This document shows, piece by piece, positions 4,874 through 8,801 of a DNA stretch of 8,801 nucleotides. Position 1 is the first letter of the stretch. Each line of letters starts with the position of its first letter. Origin of the DNA: Deltaproteobacteria bacterium (GTDB lineage Bacteria; Myxococcota; Polyangia; Haliangiales; Haliangiaceae); contig JAGSPR010000291.1 in the NCBI GenBank assembly GCA_018262455.1, positions 1 through 8,801 on the forward strand, given 5' to 3'. The position numbers were made by a program, and so were the translations under genes. The notes beneath the pieces were generated by a model, which did not search any database, was not told the origin of the DNA, and saw only the letters and a list, made by a program, of their open reading frames with translations.

Positions 4874-7318
4874 TCAGTCGAGGTCCCAGTCGATATCGGA
4901 GATGCCGTCATCGCTGCGGATATTCACCGCGCGCGTGCGCTCATCGTTCGGGGCACCGGCAGGCGAGCCGAGCGCCCGCTCCACGGCTTCGCGGCTCGCC
5001 AGCCGCGTCGCGTCGTCCTCGGAGAACTCCGGGATCGGCGTCAGCTCGAGGTCGTGGCCGTGCGTGGGATGTGCGAGGGTCGCGACCCCGGTCTCGTCGT
5101 AGGCGCGCGGATCGATCTTCGCCATCCGCGTCGGAGCATCGTTGAACGGTGGAGGAACGGAGCGCCCCGGCCGGGGCGACGCTTCCTGCTGGTTCCTCAG
5201 CGCGGCGAGCATGCCGTCGTCGACCTGGCGGGTCGGCTCGTCACTGAACGGAGGCGGCACCGGACGGCGCGGCGGTGGCCGCGACTCGTTGCGCGCGCGC
5301 GGCTCGGCCTCGTCACGCAGGTGCATCGGAGCCTTCGCAGCCGAAGGCAGCGGCGGCGGTAGCGGTGGTGGCCGCCCCGTGGGCTTCTTGCCGCGGCGAT
5401 TCTGAGCCTGCGCGATCCCGACGACGACCGCGGGCTTCGCGGGGAGATCGGGACGCGACGGCAGCGGCGCCGGCGCCGGCGCGTCGTCGAAGTCGAAGTC
5501 GTAGTCCTTGGGGTTGGGCGCCTCGCCGATGAAGACCTGCGAGTCCTCGTCGGCGAGCCGACCGCCTTCGTCACGCAACATGCGCAGGATGCGTGTGCGT
5601 TCGCCGGCCGACAGCTGATCGCGGCGGCCATCGCCCTTGTGCAGGTGGACGCCCGTGCTCGGCCGCCGCGCCGGCCCGGAGCTCTTGCCACGGTTGGCGA
5701 ACTCCGACAGCGGGACCGGTGCGTCGAACTTCTTGTTGGGCTTCGGACCGGACCTGACCTGCGGCTGGATCCCCGAGTTCGTGCCGGTGCGGTTCGAGAA
5801 GATGCTCGTGGCCGAACGCAGCCACTTGCGCGGGCCGGAGACCGGCTCGCCCATCGCCATCGGCATCGCCGCCGCCGCCGCCGCCGCGACCTTGGAGGGT
5901 GCCACACCGATGCTGCCACCGAGGATCTGGGACGCCGCGCGCGCCGCGTCTTCAGGACACTCGGTCGCACGGACATAGCGCCGGACGATGTCGTCGGTCT
6001 TGCCCATCTGGTGCTGGTGCGGCCGCTCGACGAACCGGATGCCCATCTTCTCGAGCCACGACACCGGCGGATCGGCACCGATCAGCACGAACGCCGCGTC
6101 GTTCGGATAGCGCTTCTGCGAGCCATCCCCGAGCGCGACCGTCACCGAGTCGGCGTCGAACGCCAGCACCTGCGAGCCGAGCTTGGCCTTGATCCGGCCC
6201 TCGGAGGCGTACGCCTCGATCGTGTTCTTGTTCTTGGGCGCGGCGCGATTGAAGCCCTTGCCGCGGTACGAGATCATCACCTTCGCGCCGGCGTCGGCCA
6301 GCGCGAGCGCGGCCTCGCACGCGGAATCGCCACCGCCGACCACCAGCACCGAACGGCCACGCCACTCAGCCGGATCTTCGAGCAGGCTGAAGATCTTGGG
6401 CAGGTTCTCGCCCTTGACCTGTAGCGTCCTCGGCTTGCCGCGGGTGCCGATCGAGAGCACCACGCGCTGCGAGCGATACGTGTTCACGGTCGTCCGGATC
6501 TCGAACGCGCCATCCGCCGCACGAGCCACGGTCTCGACCGACTCGCCCTGCCGCACCTTCACGCCGACGCGCTCGAGCAACTCCTCCCAGATCGGGATCA
6601 GCTGCTCCTTCTCGGAGTCGAACACCGGCAAGAACGACAGGTTGATCGTGTCGTAGGGCTCGGCCATGACGAGCTTGCCCTTGGGGTAGCGCGTGATCGT
6701 CGAAGCGATCTGCTGCTCCTTCTCGAGCACGACGTACGACAGCCCCTTCTGGATGCACGTCAGTGCCGCGGACAGCCCACCCGGTCCGGAGCCGACGATC
6801 GCGACATCGACGATCGTGTCGCTCCTGCCTTTCGTGCCAGGGCGCAGCCCGGACGCCATCATGTGCTCGACCACCGATCGTCCGAGGTTCGCCGCGTTCT
6901 TGACCAGCGGCTTGCCGGCGACCTCGCCGATCAGGTACTGGCCAGGCACGACGGTCTGGAAGTCGCTATCGATCTCGGGGATCTTGAGCGGCGGCGGCAC
7001 CGTGCCCTCGGGGAACATCACGAGGGCCTCGGTCGGACACGCGAACATGCACGCCTCGCACTGGATGCAGTCCTCGAACCGGAGCACGCGGCTCTTGTTC
7101 GAGACCAGGTCCAGCACGTTGGTGGGACACACCGCGACGCAGGCATCGCAGCCGGTGCAGCGATCGTCGTTGATGTCGTGGACGAGCACCCGCGGCCCGA
7201 TGGCGGGCTGGGGAGGAGCCGCCATCACGCGGTGGCGCTTCCGAGCAGACACGATCGTGAACACCGTCATCAAGAGGATGGCGAAGCTCCCGAGCGCCAA
7301 GGGCACGACCCAGGTCAC
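4874..7318 (-). CDS. Membrane-anchored ferredoxin / YpdA-like FAD-NAD(P) oxidoreductase with long disordered tail
   Basis: This 814-residue fusion starts with a membrane helix (about 4-24) and basic residues (RKRHR), so the rest should be cytosolic. A two-cluster ferredoxin follows: Cys54, 57, 60, 64-Pro and Cys84, 87, 90, 94-Pro, each able to hold a [4Fe-4S] cluster. Residues about 168-430 are a thioredoxin-reductase-like flavoprotein with an FAD GxGxxG (G176, G178, G181) and an NAD(P) motif VVGGGDSA at 326-333. The YPKGKLVM and LPKIFSLLED stretches and SYRGKGF recall the bacillithiol reductase YpdA, but neither the CxxC of thioredoxin reductase nor the Cys of YpdA's GGGPCG is present. Residues about 475-814 are low-complexity: poly-Ala, Pro runs, acidic patches and repeated Thr-Arg motifs. 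The GTG start lies 17 bp after plsC. Predicted role: electron transfer between NAD(P)H and an unknown acceptor. Confidence 0.88.
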   Translation of the reverse strand: MTWVVPLALGSFAILLMTVFTIVSARKRHRVMAAPPQPAIGPRVLVHDINDDRCTGCDACVAVCPTNVLDLVSNKSRVLRFEDCIQCEACMFACPTEALVMFPEGTVPPPLKIPEIDSDFQTVVPGQYLIGEVAGKPLVKNAANLGRSVVEHMMASGLRPGTKGRSDTIVDVAIVGSGPGGLSAALTCIQKGLSYVVLEKEQQIASTITRYPKGKLVMAEPYDTINLSFLPVFDSEKEQLIPIWEELLERVGVKVRQGESVETVARAADGAFEIRTTVNTYRSQRVVLSIGTRGKPRTLQVKGENLPKIFSLLEDPAEWRGRSVLVVGGGDSACEAALALADAGAKVMISYRGKGFNRAAPKNKNTIEAYASEGRIKAKLGSQVLAFDADSVTVALGDGSQKRYPNDAAFVLIGADPPVSWLEKMGIRFVERPHQHQMGKTDDIVRRYVRATECPEDAARAASQILGGSIGVAPSKVAAAAAAAMPMAMGEPVSGPRKWLRSATSIFSNRTGTNSGIQPQVRSGPKPNKKFDAPVPLSEFANRGKSSGPARRPSTGVHLHKGDGRRDQLSAGERTRILRMLRDEGGRLADEDSQVFIGEAPNPKDYDFDFDDAPAPAPLPSRPDLPAKPAVVVGIAQAQNRRGKKPTGRPPPLPPPLPSAAKAPMHLRDEAEPRARNESRPPPRRPVPPPFSDEPTRQVDDGMLAALRNQQEASPRPGRSVPPPFNDAPTRMAKIDPRAYDETGVATLAHPTHGHDLELTPIPEFSEDDATRLASREAVERALGSPAGAPNDERTRAVNIRSDDGISDIDWDLD
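5126..5266 (-). repeat. Two copies of a VPPPF(S/N)D-x-PTR unit in the oxidoreductase tail
   Basis: Residues 685-697 (RPVPPPFSDEPTR, 5228-5266) and 719-731 (RSVPPPFNDAPTR, 5126-5164) are near-identical 13-residue units separated by 21 residues. The DNA is also similar in the two copies. Two further degenerate copies follow downstream, at residues 765-772 (FSEDDATR) and 790-796 (PNDERTR), giving a spaced series of acidic-then-Thr-Arg motifs. Confidence 0.65.
5867..5887. repeat. (CGC)7 trinucleotide repeat encoding poly-Ala
   Basis: Seven perfect CGC units on the plus strand read as seven identical GCG Ala codons (residues 478-484) on the minus strand. They lie at the junction between the flavoprotein domain and the disordered tail. 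In-frame slippage here would change linker length without breaking the gene. Confidence 0.75.
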
Positions 7319-7323
7319 GCCCC

Positions 7324-7329
7324 AGGATA
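7324..7329 (-). promoter_or_regulatory. -10-like hexamer TATCCT, 5 nt before the oxidoreductase GTG start
   Basis: In the 17-bp gap after plsC, TATCCT is followed by GGGGC and the GTG at 7318. TATCCT matches T, A, T and T of the TATAAT consensus. The GGGG lies only 1 nt from the GTG, so it cannot serve as a normal Shine-Dalgarno sequence. A start of transcription at or beside the GTG is possible, in addition to read-through from plsC. The -35 position (CAGGCA) is poor. Confidence 0.3.
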
Positions 7330-7335
7330 CCTGAA

Positions 7336-8070
7336 TTAGGGCAGTCTGCCTGCGGGCGGATCGGTGATCGGCCCACCCGATGCGACGTTATTTGTTAGGA
7401 AATCCCGCACTTCCGCCATCAGGTCCGCGACCGTACGGCCCGCGACCGCGATCGGCGCGCCGATGCGGACGGACACGTCGCGACCGGTGTGCATCGTCTT
7501 GGTGCCGCGCGGCAACACGTCGATGGTGCCGCTGATCGCGACCGGGACGATCGGCGCACCCGTGCCCAGCGCCAGGTGGAACCCGCCCTTCTTGAGCGGC
7601 CCGAGCTTGCCATCGCGCGACCGGGTCCCTTCGGGAGCGAGGTAGATGCTGACGCCATCGCGGACGAGCTTCGCGGCAGCCTCGATCGAGCGCATCGCGG
7701 CCGCGTGATTGGAGCGATCGACCTCGATGAACTCGGCGGCGCGTAGGCCGTGCCCCCACACCGGGATCTTGAACAGCTCGGTCTTGCCGAGCATGCGGAT
7801 CGTCGGAGACGGGAGCGTCGCATACAGCATCGGGACGTCGAGGTGGCTCTGGTGGTTCGACATGTAGATGTACGCACGCTCGGGAGGAACCAGCTCGGCG
7901 CCCGTTGCGGTGAGCCGGATGTCGAGCAGATCGATCACCTGACGCCCGAACCAGCGCGCGCGCTCGTCGACCGACTCCCGCGCGAGCCTCCCGCGTACCA
8001 GATCCACCAGGGAAGGCGCGGTGACGCGTGCCATCGCACCGAGGACGCGTACGCTGTCGAGCAGAGCCAT
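7336..8070 (-). CDS. plsC: 1-acyl-sn-glycerol-3-phosphate acyltransferase (PlsC family)
   Basis: This 244-residue protein should transfer a fatty acyl group to lysophosphatidic acid to make phosphatidic acid at the inner membrane. The catalytic HX4D motif is NHQSHLD (His73, Asp78), followed by block II (GKTELFKIPVWGHGLR, 96-110), the substrate-binding EGTR at 147-150 with SRDGKLGPLKKGG, and VPVAISG at 176-181. Length fits the family (about 240-250). There is no strong N-terminal membrane helix; residues 1-60 are amphipathic. It lies 17 bp upstream of the oxidoreductase on the same strand, so co-transcription is likely. Its last 15 or so residues follow an unusually AT-rich stretch. ATG 8070 is the start; GAG abuts it and no good ribosome binding site is seen. 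PlsC paralogues can acylate other lysolipids, so the substrate is less certain than the chemistry. Confidence 0.92.
   Translation of the reverse strand: MALLDSVRVLGAMARVTAPSLVDLVRGRLARESVDERARWFGRQVIDLLDIRLTATGAELVPPERAYIYMSNHQSHLDVPMLYATLPSPTIRMLGKTELFKIPVWGHGLRAAEFIEVDRSNHAAAMRSIEAAAKLVRDGVSIYLAPEGTRSRDGKLGPLKKGGFHLALGTGAPIVPVAISGTIDVLPRGTKTMHTGRDVSVRIGAPIAVAGRTVADLMAEVRDFLTNNVASGGPITDPPAGRLP
7388..7403. other. AT-rich pocket inside the plsC 3' end
   Basis: Sixteen bases (TTATTTGTTAGGAAAT on the plus strand) are almost all A/T in a window of about two-thirds G+C. On the minus strand they encode FLTNN with codons CTA, ACA and AAT that are rare elsewhere here. It sits 70-85 bp upstream of the oxidoreductase GTG. 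It could be an easily melted internal promoter region or a recent change at the gene end; no clean -35/-10 pair was seen. Confidence 0.3.
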
Positions 8071-8079
8071 CTCGCATGT

Positions 8080-8103
8080 GTATCAGAACTGATCAGACGA
8101 CAA
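8080..8103. promoter_or_regulatory. Divergent plsC / HEAT-protein control region with repeats
   Basis: The 96-bp gap between divergent genes is less GC-rich on its plsC side. It holds ATCAGA twice at exactly 10-bp spacing (8082-8087 and 8092-8097) and an overlapping 8-bp palindrome CTGATCAG (8089-8096). On the minus strand TTGTCG (8098-8103) resembles a -35 and TGATAC or TACACA a -10, but the spacing (12 or 15) is short. One-helical-turn repeats beside a promoter suggest an operator. The assignment is tentative. Confidence 0.3.
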
Positions 8104-8153
8104 GGTGGGAGATGTCGCCGAGGCGCGCCGATTCCGCGATCTCCCTCACGTGT

Positions 8154-8159
8154 TAGGCT
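8154..8159 (+). promoter_or_regulatory. -10-like hexamer TAGGCT, 7 nt before the HEAT-protein ATG
   Basis: TAGGCT, preceded by TGT, lies 7 nt before ATG 8167. It matches T, A and T of TATAAT, and the distance would place transcription initiation at the start codon. The overlapping AGG (8155-8157) is 9 nt from the ATG and could instead act as a weak ribosome binding site, so the two readings compete. Confidence 0.3.
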
Positions 8160-8166
8160 GACCCCG

Positions 8167-8801
8167 ATGCCGCGCGTGGTGGCGATCTTCGCCGCTTGCT
8201 TGCTACTGCTGTGCGCCGGCTCCGCCGTGGCGGACAGCGTCGAGACCAACGTGCGCCAGCTCGGCCACGACGACAGCCAGCGTGCGCGGCTCGCGGCCGC
8301 ACTCTCGCTCTCGAAGTCGCGCGATGCCCGCGCCGTGATCGCGCTCGCGGGCGCACTCCGATCGGATGACGACGCGACGATCCGCCGGATCGCCGCGCTC
8401 GCGCTCGCGAAGATGATCGATGCGCGCACGGCCCCGGATGCTCTCGGGCTCGGCCTGACCGCACTCGACGAGGCCGCCTCGAAGGACGTCGACGAGCGGG
8501 TTCGCGCCACTGCCAGCAAGGCCGCGCAGGCGCTGGGCTCGCTGAGACGCAAGAAGGCCAGGCCCGAGCCGCGTGGCAACAAGCCCGAGGTGTTCGTCAA
8601 CATCGATCCCACGCTCGATCAGTCCAGGCAGATGCCGCCCGGAGGTGGCGCCCGGCTGATGAAGATCGTCAAGGCCAGCGTCGACCGAACGGGCTACGCC
8701 ACGACCTGGCCCGGCGGCCTGCCCACCGCGGCCGAGCTCACCTCGAGTCGGTCGCGCGCGTTCATCGTCGCGTCGACGGTGAAGAAGATCGCGATCAGGA
8801 A
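8167..8801 (+). CDS. Secreted HEAT-repeat protein, 3' end beyond the window (partial)
   Basis: From ATG 8167 the frame stays open to the window edge, giving 211 complete codons with strong third-position G/C. Residues 1-22 are a signal peptide (hydrophobic core at 4-20) with likely signal peptidase I cleavage after AVA at 20-22; Cys16 lacks a proper lipobox. Residues about 35-125 are HEAT-like helical repeats: RARLAAALSLSKSRDARAVI, DATIRRIAALALAKMIDART, and VDERVRATASKAAQALG. A basic linker (RRKKARPEPRG) follows. Then begins an alpha/beta-looking region (PEVFVNIDPTLD; later TAAELTSSRSRAFIVASTVKKIAI) that I do not recognise. HEAT repeats generally mediate protein binding, so a periplasmic or envelope scaffold is the safest reading. 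It is divergent from plsC and may share its control region. Confidence 0.85.
   Translation, partial: MPRVVAIFAACLLLLCAGSAVADSVETNVRQLGHDDSQRARLAAALSLSKSRDARAVIALAGALRSDDDATIRRIAALALAKMIDARTAPDALGLGLTALDEAASKDVDERVRATASKAAQALGSLRRKKARPEPRGNKPEVFVNIDPTLDQSRQMPPGGGARLMKIVKASVDRTGYATTWPGGLPTAAELTSSRSRAFIVASTVKKIAIR

Noticed and set aside
4829..4875. Inverted repeats after the oxidoreductase stop as an intrinsic terminator
   Set aside because: Stems are imperfect and no T-run follows on the minus strand.
3946..5145. Plus-strand ORF of 399 codons opposite the YkgJ-type and oxidoreductase genes
   Set aside because: Shadow of two genes with diagnostic Cys and low-complexity features on the minus strand; no domain of its own.
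6330..6350. Disulfide-reductase CxxC in the flavoprotein's NAD(P) domain
   Set aside because: The motif region reads GGGDSACEAA with one Cys only, so it cannot be called thioredoxin reductase.
7935..8612. Minus-strand ORF of 225 codons running from the HEAT gene into plsC
   Set aside because: It crosses the divergent intergenic region and is Ser/Ala/Arg-rich; the plus-strand frame has a signal peptide and HEAT repeats.
1..8801. CRISPR array, tRNA/rRNA, insertion sequence, phage or toxin-antitoxin genes
   Set aside because: No regularly spaced repeats, RNA gene-like cloverleaf, transposase motif or terminal inverted repeats were seen on either strand.

Overview
The window is about two-thirds G+C, and nearly every real codon ends in G or C. 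Long antisense shadow ORFs are abundant as a result. Base composition, the gene content (a STAS-fused Mla-type lipid transporter, secreted HEAT-repeat protein, long Pro/Ala-rich tails) and GTG starts suggest a Gram-negative, diderm bacterium of the Myxococcota/deltaproteobacterial kind. That placement is an inference from style, not from a marker gene.

Layout. Positions 1-105 hold the 3' end of a small membrane protein. After a 165-bp gap with a 14-bp palindrome and a direct repeat, a four-gene plus-strand operon (271-3714) encodes a complete MCE/Mla-type ABC transporter: a permease with an N-terminal STAS domain (MlaB+MlaE in one chain), the ATPase MlaF, a long MlaD-like MCE protein, and a PqiC-type auxiliary lipoprotein. 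All three junctions are 4-bp ATGA overlaps. Facing it, and separated by only 3 bp, is a minus-strand set read 8070 to 3718: a PlsC-type acyltransferase, an 814-residue membrane-anchored protein fusing a two-cluster ferredoxin to a YpdA/thioredoxin-reductase-like flavoprotein and a roughly 340-residue disordered tail, and a long YkgJ-type CxxCxxCC protein. Diverging from plsC across 96 bp, and running off the window end, is a secreted HEAT-repeat protein.

How they work together. The Mla-like operon should move phospholipids between inner and outer membrane. It has no MlaC shuttle in the window. Its MCE protein instead carries about 150 extra, mostly helical residues and its last gene is a PqiC-like lipoprotein, which suggests a bridging tube rather than a shuttle (inference). 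On the other strand plsC makes phosphatidic acid. The redox fusion and the Cys-cluster protein share an iron-sulfur/metal theme, but their substrate is not visible.

The points most worth a second look are the ferredoxin-flavoprotein fusion with its repeated Thr-Arg motifs, the hybrid lipid transporter, and -10-like hexamers lying only 5-7 nt before three start codons that lack a good ribosome binding site, which suggests leaderless transcription. No mobile element, tRNA, rRNA or CRISPR array was seen.
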